Below are positions 56,572-64,000 of a DNA stretch of 64,000 bases, in pieces. The position numbers were made by a program, and so were the translations under genes. Source of the DNA: Thiodiazotropha sp050291245. GTDB lineage: Bacteria > Pseudomonadota > Gammaproteobacteria > Chromatiales > Chromatiaceae. The stretch's first letter is position 1, and the number at the start of each line of letters is the position of its first letter. The DNA lies in contig JBNKJP010000035.1 of NCBI GenBank assembly GCA_050291245.1, positions 1-64,000 of the forward strand, given 5' to 3'. The notes below the pieces were generated by a model, which worked only from the letters and a program-made list of their open reading frames with translations, did no database searches and was not told where the DNA came from.

Positions 56572-57279
56572 ATGAGTACCCCTTCCGCGAAAAAGAAAAC
56601 CGTCAAATCCAAACCCAAATCCGCTACCACAAAGAGCAGCGCCGGCAAGACACCCTCGTCCGAGCAAACACCAACACAGAGCGCCGCGGAAACCGGGGTG
56701 TTACCCGGCCTGATGCAGGGACTGCAATCAGTCTTCGATAAAATTCACAAGGACAACAAGACCCGGGAGGATCATCAGGAGAAGGTCATCGAGGAGTTCA
56801 GCGAACGCCTCACCCAGGCATTTCAGCAAACCCACGCCGAGGCGGAAGAGCGGGAAAAACTGCTGTATGAACGCCTCGAAGCGATCGAGCGGGAACAACA
56901 ATACAAGATCCAGAGAATCAAGCTCTTCTCCCTACCGGGGACGATTATCGCGGTGGCCGCGCTGGTCTATCTGTTCTATGTGGTCCATGTCATGGAGCGT
57001 TCCATGACCTACATGTCCGCCGATATGCACCTTATCCAGAACACGATCGCCTCAATCGGCGAAGACACCCACGCGATGTCGGGCGGCGTGGTGCAGATGA
57101 ATGAGCAGATGAACCAGATGAACGGCAATATGGAGACCATGAATACCCAGGTCAAGGGCATGAACGGCAACATGAACCATCTCAACCGCAACGTGGGGGT
57201 GATGACCCAGGATGTGGGCAACATGTCCCACACGGTCAGCCCGGTAATGAACGGGATGCGGAACTTCCTTCCGTTCTAA
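56572..57279 (+). CDS. Membrane protein with Lys-rich N-terminus and Met/Asn heptads
   Basis: A 235-residue protein of unknown function. Residues 1-40 are Lys/Ser/Thr-rich (AKKKTVKSKPKSATTKSS). Residues 60-115 form a coiled coil. One transmembrane helix (GTIIAVAALVYLFYVVHVM, about 122-140) follows. The C-terminal periplasmic part is made of about ten seven-residue units rich in Met and Asn (MNEQMNQ, MNGNMET, MNTQVKG, MNGNMNH, LNRNVGV and so on), a pattern that suggests a coiled coil or metal-binding methionine ladder. The ATG is preceded by GAGGAACGGATC, giving a fair ribosome binding site. Confidence 0.75.
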   Translation: MSTPSAKKKTVKSKPKSATTKSSAGKTPSSEQTPTQSAAETGVLPGLMQGLQSVFDKIHKDNKTREDHQEKVIEEFSERLTQAFQQTHAEAEEREKLLYERLEAIEREQQYKIQRIKLFSLPGTIIAVAALVYLFYVVHVMERSMTYMSADMHLIQNTIASIGEDTHAMSGGVVQMNEQMNQMNGNMETMNTQVKGMNGNMNHLNRNVGVMTQDVGNMSHTVSPVMNGMRNFLPF

Positions 57280-57334
57280 GCTCATTAAGGATAATGGCGC
57301 TTATTTCAAGGCGTTAGCGCGATAGCAAACCGGG

Positions 57335-58462
57335 TTAATATCCATCACCAAAACTGGTGCCGACCCGCTTACCGCTCAGGACCCAGGGGTGATCCGGCGG
57401 AACCAGTTTCTTGAAACCCGCCACATCCACCAGGGGAACGGGTACTGCCTGATCCCCCCGGGAGGCCACCATCACACCGAACCGTTCCTCGGCGATCAGA
57501 TCGGTGCAGGCCGTACCCAGCCGGGTTGCCAACAGGCGGTCCGCGGCGGAAGGGGTGCCACCGCGCTGCAGGTAACCGAGGATAGTCACACGGGATTCCA
57601 GCCCGGTGAGCGCTTCCAATTGCCGGGACAGGGATACGGTATGGTTTTCATATTTTGATTCGAGCGCCGCCAGCTCTGTCTTCAGCTGCTTGCGTTCTTT
57701 CTTGTCCACGGCTCGAAGCTTTTTCTCACGCAGTGACGCAACCCGCTCCGAATCCCCCTTGGGCAGGGCCCCCTCCGCAACCGCCACAATGCTGAAAGGT
57801 TTGCCTCCGGCCGCACGGCCTCGGATGGCCTCAGCAACCTTCTCGATGTCGTAGGGGATTTCAGGTAACAGGATCACATCCGCGCCCCCCGCCAGACCCG
57901 CCCCCAGGGCGAGCCAACCGGCCCGGTGCCCCATGATCTCAACGACGATGATCCGATGATGACTGTGGGCGGTACTGTGAAGCCGGTCGATGGCGTCGGT
58001 GGCGATACCCAGCGCCGTATCGAAGCCGAAGGTGGTATCGGTATGGGCGACATCGTTGTCGATGGTCTTGGGCAGGGTAATCACATTGAGCCCTTTTTCC
58101 ATCAGGGTCAGGGCGTTTTTCTGGGTGCCGCCGCCGCCGATACACACCAGCGCATCCAGATGGTGGGCGTGATAGTTTTCCACGATCACGTCGGTCATGT
58201 CCTGACGCTTGCCGTTGAAATACATCCGGTGCGGTTTATCGCGGCTGGTTCCCAGCAATGTACCACCCTGGGTGAGGATTCCGGAAAGCATGGCGCGGTC
58301 CAGGTGCATGGTCCGGTTCTCCACCAAACCACGGAATCCGTCACGGATGCCGATCACCTGCATGTCGTAGATGCCCAGGGCGGTCTTGCCAACCCCTCGA
58401 ATCGCCGCATTCAGGCCCGGACTGTCGCCACCGGAAGTCAGTATACCGATGTTCTTTACCAT
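57335..58462 (-). CDS. 6-Phosphofructokinase (donor uncertain)
   Basis: A 375-residue cytoplasmic enzyme phosphorylating fructose 6-phosphate. The family core is complete: GILTSGGDSPGLNAAIRGV, the substrate motif PKTIDNDV, VEIMGHRAGWLALGAGL and ILGYLQRGGTPSAADRLLA. The phosphate-donor motif reads IGGGGTQKN instead of GGDGS (ATP type) or GGDDS (pyrophosphate type); the metal-binding Asp is replaced by Gly, and Lys of PKTIDND, typical of PPi enzymes, is present. The donor therefore cannot be decided by motif. A coiled insertion (LREKKLRAVDKKERKQLK) lies near 245. The ribosome binding site AAGGAG precedes ATG 58462. Confidence 0.88.
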   Translation of the reverse strand: MVKNIGILTSGGDSPGLNAAIRGVGKTALGIYDMQVIGIRDGFRGLVENRTMHLDRAMLSGILTQGGTLLGTSRDKPHRMYFNGKRQDMTDVIVENYHAHHLDALVCIGGGGTQKNALTLMEKGLNVITLPKTIDNDVAHTDTTFGFDTALGIATDAIDRLHSTAHSHHRIIVVEIMGHRAGWLALGAGLAGGADVILLPEIPYDIEKVAEAIRGRAAGGKPFSIVAVAEGALPKGDSERVASLREKKLRAVDKKERKQLKTELAALESKYENHTVSLSRQLEALTGLESRVTILGYLQRGGTPSAADRLLATRLGTACTDLIAEERFGVMVASRGDQAVPVPLVDVAGFKKLVPPDHPWVLSGKRVGTSFGDGY

Positions 58463-58513
58463 GCGAACTCCTTCTTAATACCGGGTTAGGGCCCTAGTGT
58501 ATCTCGAAATGAA

Positions 58514-59308
58514 TCAGTCCAACCATCGTATGGCGCTGGGATGATGCACGCTCATTTGCTGTGCATGATCATTCCGGGTGATCCAGCCACGGACCTCCAA
58601 TTTATGTCCCTGCAATGCCCGAGGATCATCGAAGTCGAAATATTTCCAGTCCTTGCGGGGGATGCGCAATGCGAGACCACCTGTGAGATTGAGCCAGATC
58701 GAGCGACGACTCTCTCCGACCCGTTCCACACGCCCTTGAAGGTAGTGAAATCCCTGCTCATCCCCTTGCAGCGAGCGGGTAGCCGTTGCCGGTCGATGCC
58801 ACACACCCAGGCCCGCCTCACGGGCTTGCGCCTCGGAGGCAAGGTGACAGTCGAGGGATCCGAGATTGGGAGGAATGGCGATGACATAGCCCTGTCCCGC
58901 GCGCAACAGCTTATTGACAATATCGTCTCCCTGGCGGTCCGCCAGGTGGGCCAGCAGGCGCCCATAACGGTCCCGAGCCTCGGAGCCCGGACAGACCCGC
59001 AGGCGCCGTCCGCTAGCCTGCACCAGCCGCTCCAGGGCATCCCGGGCCGAGCGGGCGCCCGGTTCATCCGGATCACCCCGATGGCCCAGTTCCGGAGTAT
59101 TGATACCGATCAGGCGAACCTTCTCGCCACGCTCAAGAACCAGAGTATCCCCATCGATGACCCGTTCTACATCCTGCAGCGGCTCGTTACAGGGACGACA
59201 TTGCTGGGACGCCAGAAGCGGGCCTGTCAGGCACAGCAACCCGCAAAACAAAAGGGCCCCGCCACGCGAGGCCCTTCTGCAATAGGCTTGCCACTCCCGG
59301 GTGAACAA
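58514..59308 (-). CDS. Secreted thermonuclease (SNase) family protein
   Basis: A 264-residue exported nuclease-like protein. The signal peptide (about residues 15-34; GGALLFCGLLCLTG) precedes a thermonuclease domain with VIDGDTLVL, VRLIGINTPELG (catalytic Arg and Glu) and ARDRYGRLLAHL. A C-terminal beta domain (about 190-264) follows. The frame stays open far upstream through rpmE, so the start is not certain: TTG 59308 gives a normal signal peptide and is my choice. The coding sequence then overlaps the rpmE terminator. It lies 28 bases downstream of rpmE on the same strand. Confidence 0.82.
   Translation of the reverse strand: MFTREWQAYCRRASRGGALLFCGLLCLTGPLLASQQCRPCNEPLQDVERVIDGDTLVLERGEKVRLIGINTPELGHRGDPDEPGARSARDALERLVQASGRRLRVCPGSEARDRYGRLLAHLADRQGDDIVNKLLRAGQGYVIAIPPNLGSLDCHLASEAQAREAGLGVWHRPATATRSLQGDEQGFHYLQGRVERVGESRRSIWLNLTGGLALRIPRKDWKYFDFDDPRALQGHKLEVRGWITRNDHAQQMSVHHPSAIRWLD
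59245..59275 (-). terminator. Intrinsic terminator of rpmE inside the nuclease coding region
   Basis: On the minus strand AGGGCCTCGC, a 3-base loop and GCGGGGCCCT form a 10-pair stem with one G-T pair, followed by TTTTGTTTT. This is a strong intrinsic terminator about 60 bases past the rpmE stop. It lies within the signal-peptide codons of the nuclease gene, so nuclease expression depends on read-through or on a different start. Confidence 0.75.
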
Positions 59309-59336
59309 CCGACCGGCGCCCCGCCCGGGAAGCGAA

Positions 59337-59540
59337 TCAGCGGTTGTATTTCTTGCGGAACTTGTCCACACGGCCGGCGGTATCCACGATCTTCTGCTTG
59401 CCGGTGTAGAAGGGATGGCAAGAGGAACAAACCTCGATGTGTATCTCATCCTGACCCAGGGTGGAACGGGTCACGATCTCATTGCCGCAACTGCATACGA
59501 ATTTGATTTCCTCGTAATGAGGATGGATGTCCGGTTTCAT
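59337..59540 (-). CDS. rpmE: Ribosomal protein L31
   Basis: A 67-residue 50S subunit protein. MKPDIHPHYEEIKFVCSCGN, VCSSCHPFYTGKQK and the RVDKFRKKY ending identify it. Four cysteines (CSC and CSSC) show the zinc-binding C+ form, a hint that a C- paralogue may exist elsewhere. Followed by its own terminator. Confidence 0.98.
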   Translation of the reverse strand: MKPDIHPHYEEIKFVCSCGNEIVTRSTLGQDEIHIEVCSSCHPFYTGKQKIVDTAGRVDKFRKKYNR

Positions 59541-59714
59541 GACTGACTCACTAAGATGTTAACCATTGTCAGAGCGCCCTGTTCGTCTGCCTTGCGGCAT
59601 CGATCCGCACGTCAGGGGCCCTTGGCCCGTTCGCCGTGGAGCGCAGGAAAGGCGCGAAATGATAAGCGAAGTAGCCCGACAAGGCAAGTCCCGACGCTCA
59701 GCGACCATTTCACC

Positions 59715-60068
59715 TCAGGAAAAGGTCAGGGGGAACTGAATGATGTTGTTGTCATTTCGCCCGGGTGGAGCGCCACGCTTGGCCGCCAGCCCGCTCTTCT
59801 GAATGCATCCCAACAGCCCGTGGGAACCCAGCAGATTCTCCCACATGAGGGTCGAGATGCGCATACAGGCGCTGAGCGGTGTACGGTTGCGGCGCTCTTG
59901 ATCAATCCGCCACTGCAAGCGGTTCATCAGATCCTGCCGTTCATCAGGAAGGGTGGCGATATAGGTGGCAATGGTCCGCTGCCGTACGACCTCAAAGTGC
60001 TCGGGATCATCCCGTGCCAGCCTCAGCAGGTCATCGAAATCGGGTTTTTCATAGTTAAACTGGTTCAT
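59715..60068 (-). CDS. DUF3135 domain protein
   Basis: A 117-residue small cytoplasmic protein. The first 75 residues match the DUF3135 pattern FDDLLRLARDDPEHFEVVRQ and LMNRLQWRIDQERRNRTPLSACMRIS. The tail is Gly/Arg/Asn-rich and ends in IIQFPLTF. The function of DUF3135 is unknown. It is probably monocistronic. Confidence 0.85.
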   Translation of the reverse strand: MNQFNYEKPDFDDLLRLARDDPEHFEVVRQRTIATYIATLPDERQDLMNRLQWRIDQERRNRTPLSACMRISTLMWENLLGSHGLLGCIQKSGLAAKRGAPPGRNDNNIIQFPLTFS

Positions 60069-60400
60069 GCACTGCGATCTCCCACCACCTTAACTTCAAC
60101 CTACCACAAGCTCTGAACACTGTCACAGATGCAAATTCCCAAGATCAGGATCAGGCGCCTATCATTTTAATAATTACTTGAGTATTCAAAAAGATACAAT
60201 CAACCACAGCGATATGACATAATTTCGACTCAACCTCGATTGCACCACAAAATCCCTCCTGATCCAGCCGTTCAATACACTCCCGCACATCGCCCAAACC
60301 TTCAGGCTCATTTGCTTAAATACCCGCAATAATCTTAAAATTCCGCGCACTTAAGCGAATCCGGATCCCTTTCCGGAAGAAAATACCAAGAGCCTATATC
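60069..60400. other. Intergenic region with a short open remnant
   Basis: No intact gene. A minus-strand frame from 60315 to 60151 without a start codon reads DVRECIERLDQEGF and then IEVESKLCHIAVVDCIF, which has protein-like composition and may be a decayed gene end. An AT-rich patch near 60165-60200 could be a promoter. Confidence 0.35.
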
Positions 60401-60856
60401 ATGCCAAACATCAAGAAAGAGATTGAAACACTGAAGGCAAAACTGGCGCGCCTGGAAAAAGAACAACAGAAGGCAGCGCGGGAATCCCAGGCCGTGAATC
60501 AGGCCAGCGACGAGATCGACAAGATTCTCAAGCAGCAGGGCATCAGTTTGGAAACCTACATTGCCCACAACCTGAAAAAGGTTAGCCGGATTGTCAAAAA
60601 GCTGGGGCAACCGCAGCAAGACACTAAGGAAAGCGTCACCACCAAGCAGACACGTAAGAAGGTGACGCGGAAAAAACGCGCTGCTCGCAAACCCACGGTC
60701 ACCGTAAAGATCCCCGCTGGTACCTATGGCAGGCTGCCGGACAACCCGGATCAAGAGTACACGGTCAAGGAGAAAGGCCCGCGACCCAAGGCCCTCAAAG
60801 CCTATGCCGAACAGGTCGGTCTCGAGGCGTTTCTGGAGCAGTGCCGGATCGACTGA
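60401..60856 (+). CDS. H-NS-like DNA-binding protein (divergent)
   Basis: A 151-residue basic protein. Residues 1-45 form a coiled coil (KKEIETLKAKLARLEKEQQK), residues 70-105 are very rich in Lys/Arg (TKQTRKKVTRKKRAARK), and the C-terminal 50 residues (YGRLPDNPDQEYTVKEKGP, then LEAFLEQCRI) resemble the DNA-binding domain of H-NS-type proteins in size and spacing, with the usual TWTGRG region replaced by EYTVKEKG. A nucleoid-associated role is likely but not certain. The ribosome binding site is weak. It sits next to the inverted-repeat element. Confidence 0.65.
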   Translation: MPNIKKEIETLKAKLARLEKEQQKAARESQAVNQASDEIDKILKQQGISLETYIAHNLKKVSRIVKKLGQPQQDTKESVTTKQTRKKVTRKKRAARKPTVTVKIPAGTYGRLPDNPDQEYTVKEKGPRPKALKAYAEQVGLEAFLEQCRID

Positions 60857-60946
60857 TCGAAGCGGGGTCGTGTTTTCAGCACCACCCCCATAATGGTATT
60901 CCTGATTACCCACTTTACTCAGCCAGTGGATCAGTCGCCGATAGTA

Positions 60947-61229
60947 GTTTTGAGTGTTGAGTTTTTAGTTTTGAGTGGATGAGTTCGCTGCGCTCACGGG
61001 TTTTGGGCTCCCCCTCTCCCTTCGGTGGGTGTTGTAACTCAAGTTTCGGAGTTCAAATCTAGTGTGCGATAACACATAAATAATTGAATAAATGCGATTT
61101 TTCTTTTTGCGTGGTAAAATCTTTGGGTTCAAAATCAAACAACAAAAACAAACGCGGGAGAGGGGGCATAAAAAACCTGTGAGCGCAGCGAACTCATCCA
61201 CTCAAAACTAAAAACTCAAAACTAAAAAC
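60947..61229. mobile_element. 283-bp inverted-repeat (MITE-like) element
   Basis: Bases 60947-61020 and the reverse complement of 61156-61229 are about 74 bp long and nearly the same. They share TGAGTGGATGAGTTCGCTGC exactly, followed by GCTCAC, and end in CCCCCTCTCCC. The core (61021-61155) is AT-rich and has no credible gene. Simple repeats TAGTTTTGAGT and ACTCAAAACTA lie at the outer ends. Outside these, TTCCTGATTACCCACT on the left (from about 60898) and its inverted counterpart AGTAGGTAATCAGGAA on the right (61264-61279) extend the symmetry with interruptions. This looks like a non-autonomous mobile element or a nested pair. No transposase or clear target-site duplication was seen. Confidence 0.75.
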
Positions 61230-61288
61230 TTTTCTCACACCCACCACCCTATGGCGGTGCACAGTAGGTAATCAGGAAGGTATTTGAC

Positions 61289-63967
61289 TCAGTGAAACAG
61301 CCCCGGCCTGTTTTTCCAACCAGATCCAGTCAGTGTCAAGGGTGAAGGCCGCACAACGCCGTATCCCTGAACGTAATCCACTCCGATCTCGATCAACTGC
61401 TCCAGTATCAGGTCATTCTCCACATACTCCGCAATGGTCTGCAGGCCCATCAGATGCCCGATCTGGTTGATCGATTCGACCATCGCCCGATCCACGGGAT
61501 CGCTCAGGATGTTGCGTACGAAACCGCCGTCGATCTTTAAATAATCCACCGGAAGGTGTTTCAGATAGGCAAACGATGACATGCCCGTTCCGAAGTCATC
61601 CAGGGCGAAACGGAATCCGCGCCGTTTCAACAGGCTGATAAACCTTGTGGCCTGATCGAGCCGGCTAACCACTGCCGTTTCGGTGATCTCGAACGAGATT
61701 TTCTCCGCCGGCAAGCCGAATTCCCGCAACTGCTCCAGGATGTATTCGTGCAAGGCACAATCGCTCAATGACTGTCCCGAGAGATTGATCGCGCAAAGCC
61801 CCAGTTCCTCGAGACGCGCCGGGTTCCCGGCCAGCCACTGAAAGGTGTTGCGAATCACCCACCGGTCCAGATTGATCATGATGTTGTAGCGTTCCGCGGC
61901 CGGGATAAAGGCGCCGGGCATGATCAGCTTTCCCTGTTCGTCGCGCATGCGCAGCAACACCTCGATGTGCTCATCGCCAATTGCACTGCTGCGTAAGGAC
62001 ATGATGGGTTGTTGCAGCAGGGAGAAACGCTGCTGTTCCATGGCGCTCTCGATCTTGCCCACCAGATGCATCTCACCCTGTTGCCGGTTGATCTCCTCAT
62101 CATGGGGCTGATAGACATAGACCCGATTGCGCCCCATGTCCTTGGCCACGTAACAGGCCGCATCCGCCGCACTCATGGCACTGTGGGGACTCTCGGTTTT
62201 CGGTCCGATCGCGACCATGCCAATGCTGACACCGGTTGAATGGTTTCGCCCCTCCCAGTGGAAGCGATACTCCTTCACCGCGTTACAGATCTGATTGGCC
62301 AGCTTATTGGCTCGATTCAGGTTGCAATCTTCCAGCAACAGACCGAACTCATCCCCACCGAGTCGCGCCAGTACATCCTCGTTGCCGATCGACTGCCGCA
62401 AACGATGCGCCAGCTGACGCAACATCATGTCACCCGCCATGTGGCCGCAGGTATCGTTGATCAGCTTGAATTGATCCAGATCCAGGTACAACAGAACATG
62501 CTCGACACTTTTCTCCCGGCTGAGATGAAAGGCCTGCCGCAGACGCTGGTCGAAGGCGTGCCGGTTGAGCAGGTGAGTCAGGGAGTCATGGGTCGCCAGA
62601 AAGCGCATCTCCCGCAGCATGGCGCGACTGGAGGTTACATCCCGGAAAACCGTGACCGAGCCTTTGAAGACCCCCGATTGATGAATCGGGTAGGTCGAGT
62701 ATTCCACGGGAAAGAGCGTCTCGTTCTTGCGCACGAAGGACTCGTCCCGCACGCGGATCGCGTCACCCTGGCTGCGCACCATCTTGTTGAAGGACTCACC
62801 CGCCGTGGAGGGTATCCGCACCTTTCGATGAATCGGCTGGTCCAGCAACTCCCTGCGGCTGTAGCCCAGCATACCCGCGGCCGCCTGATTGACGAAGGTG
62901 CAGATATCCCCTTCATCCACCCCGAAAATACCTTCCCCGGTGGATTCCAGCAGCAGCGACATCTGCTGATTGACCTCGCTGAGCTGGCGCGATGAGGACT
63001 CCAGGGATTGGATCGCTATCTGATGGGCCTGATTGCGATCGATGCTCTCGATGGCGAAGGCAAGATTGCTGACCATGGCCTCCAGTAACTCCTGGATCAC
63101 GGGAGTGAAGTACCCGGAGGGTTCCGCATAGACGGTGAGCGTAGCCACCACCTCATGTTTCACCATGATGGGGAACAGGGCCGCCGAACGCCCCCCACTG
63201 AGGTGCGCCAGACGGTGCCAGGTGGTTTTTCCGGCCTCGGACTCTGCGGCTTCAACCACCGAGGGGCTCTTGCCAAACACCGCGATCGCCAGGGGCCCGT
63301 CGGCTTGGGGATCGGTCAGATCCTGGTCGAACCTGCAAACCTTGAGATGCGCCGCATCGACGCCATAACTGGCGATCGGGTGGACTACCCGGCCTTCCCC
63401 GTCCAGAGCGCCGATCCAGGCGGCCTTGAATCCCCCGTAGGTTACCGCGATTTCGCACACCCGCTCGAACAGCAATTGCGGGGAACGGATATGTCGCATG
63501 GTGGTACCGGTCTGGGACAGAGCGGTAAACAAGGCCATCTGGTGCATCAGCTGCGCCTCGCGCTGCAGGCTCGCATGGGTCAGCTGAGTGACGCCCTGGC
63601 GAATGAACTCCGGCGGATTATGTAACTGCCGCAGATCCGGCGCGAAAGATTCTGTTTCCGCCAGCGACAGCAGGACCTCCTGGCTACGCCTCAGGGGAGA
63701 CAGTACGCGGTGCTCCAGCCAACGATAGATCACCCACAACAAGATACCCAGTCCCAGACTGAACAACAGCGGTTTACGCCACAAACCCGCCTCGACCCAG
63801 GCCGAGAGGAGATTCATCAGGGTAGCGTTCGCAGGCAACCTGTCTTGCAGCACGCCGCTCGCCGGAAGCAACCGCTGAAACGAAGGTGCGTCAAGAAGCA
63901 TCTGAAAAGCCAGGAGCAGGAGGAATACCAACAGCAGGGCCAGAGCGACTCGTGATTTCAGCTGCAT
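61289..63967 (-). CDS. GAF-PAS-GGDEF-EAL cyclic-di-GMP signalling protein
   Basis: An 892-residue inner-membrane protein. Two hydrophobic segments (about 8-27 and 68-85) are followed by a GAF domain (about 165-310), a PAS domain (about 345-450; FGVDEGDICTFVNQAAAGML), a GGDEF domain (about 465-620) with intact RLGGDEFG, and an EAL domain (about 635-885) with EVLLRM in place of EAL, then AINLSGQSL, TETAVVSRL and LDDFGTGMSSFAYL. Both catalytic signatures look usable, so either cyclase or phosphodiesterase activity is possible; the EVL variant of EAL is known among active enzymes. No regulated partner is close by. Confidence 0.92.
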   Translation of the reverse strand: MQLKSRVALALLLVFLLLLAFQMLLDAPSFQRLLPASGVLQDRLPANATLMNLLSAWVEAGLWRKPLLFSLGLGILLWVIYRWLEHRVLSPLRRSQEVLLSLAETESFAPDLRQLHNPPEFIRQGVTQLTHASLQREAQLMHQMALFTALSQTGTTMRHIRSPQLLFERVCEIAVTYGGFKAAWIGALDGEGRVVHPIASYGVDAAHLKVCRFDQDLTDPQADGPLAIAVFGKSPSVVEAAESEAGKTTWHRLAHLSGGRSAALFPIMVKHEVVATLTVYAEPSGYFTPVIQELLEAMVSNLAFAIESIDRNQAHQIAIQSLESSSRQLSEVNQQMSLLLESTGEGIFGVDEGDICTFVNQAAAGMLGYSRRELLDQPIHRKVRIPSTAGESFNKMVRSQGDAIRVRDESFVRKNETLFPVEYSTYPIHQSGVFKGSVTVFRDVTSSRAMLREMRFLATHDSLTHLLNRHAFDQRLRQAFHLSREKSVEHVLLYLDLDQFKLINDTCGHMAGDMMLRQLAHRLRQSIGNEDVLARLGGDEFGLLLEDCNLNRANKLANQICNAVKEYRFHWEGRNHSTGVSIGMVAIGPKTESPHSAMSAADAACYVAKDMGRNRVYVYQPHDEEINRQQGEMHLVGKIESAMEQQRFSLLQQPIMSLRSSAIGDEHIEVLLRMRDEQGKLIMPGAFIPAAERYNIMINLDRWVIRNTFQWLAGNPARLEELGLCAINLSGQSLSDCALHEYILEQLREFGLPAEKISFEITETAVVSRLDQATRFISLLKRRGFRFALDDFGTGMSSFAYLKHLPVDYLKIDGGFVRNILSDPVDRAMVESINQIGHLMGLQTIAEYVENDLILEQLIEIGVDYVQGYGVVRPSPLTLTGSGWKNRPGLFH

Positions 63968-64000
63968 TGTTCATCCGCGGCGCGAAACTACGGCGGCGCC

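Noticed and set aside
60151..60315. Small protein gene on the minus strand
   Set aside because: Protein-like but without start codon or ribosome binding site; recorded only as a possible remnant.

Overview
The window looks like part of the chromosome of a free-living or facultatively host-associated gammaproteobacterium, probably near the sulfur-oxidising Chromatiales-type lineages. This is an inference. It rests on the gene order mrcA / pilMNOPQ-aroK-aroB-damX-gltB-gltD, SlyX, YcgL and DUF3135 proteins, a hexameric-type GltA, a dual-cysteine L31, and a moderately GC-rich composition. No rRNA, tRNA or CRISPR was seen and nothing indicates a plasmid or prophage.

Layout. 1-6240: an unexplained structured element, a Bcp-type peroxiredoxin, a three-gene signalling operon (hybrid histidine kinase, receiver-PAS protein, ArsR-type repressor), slyX, and a lone DUF4143 ATPase. 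6300-6660: a recombination scar in which pieces of exbB and of a GGDEF gene 8 kb away are fused beside a truncated metallo-beta-lactamase-fold gene. 6709-13120 (minus strand): a coherent phytate-phosphorus locus, with TonB-dependent receptor, dual-domain beta-propeller phytase, TonB, ExbB and ExbD. 13467-15429: membrane protein with a degenerate GGDEF domain overlapping an AraC-family regulator. 15465-17517: AAA+ ATPase overlapping a NifX-like protein. 17640-19065: an AT-richer islet with an outer-membrane protein and a frameshifted small secreted protein, flanked by imperfect direct repeats. 19122-26313: small unknown gene, rhodanese-ankyrin fusion, a gene-poor stretch with a CRP-like site and a gene remnant, a 925-residue coiled-coil protein, an inverted repeat, and a cohesin-like / dockerin-like secreted pair.

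26764-44815 is all minus strand: glgP-ycgL, gltBD, damX, aroKB and pilMNOPQ, the last closed by a strong terminator. mrcA (PBP1a) diverges from pilM. From 47583 on come an unknown conserved protein, citrate synthase, a KamA-family radical SAM protein, sucCD, PPK2, a cysteine-rich secreted protein, a dienelactone hydrolase, a membrane coiled-coil protein, phosphofructokinase, a secreted thermonuclease, rpmE, DUF3135, an H-NS-like protein, a 283-bp inverted-repeat element, and a large GAF-PAS-GGDEF-EAL protein.

Functionally the window mixes central metabolism (citrate synthase, succinyl-CoA synthetase, PFK, glycogen phosphorylase, GOGAT, shikimate pathway), envelope machinery (PBP1a, type IV pilus, DamX), phosphate acquisition and storage (phytase locus, PPK2), and several signalling proteins whose active sites are partly degenerate. 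The least explained parts are the structured element at 140-296, the cohesin/dockerin pair, the AAA+/NifX pair, the chimeric scar and the inverted-repeat element near 61 kb.
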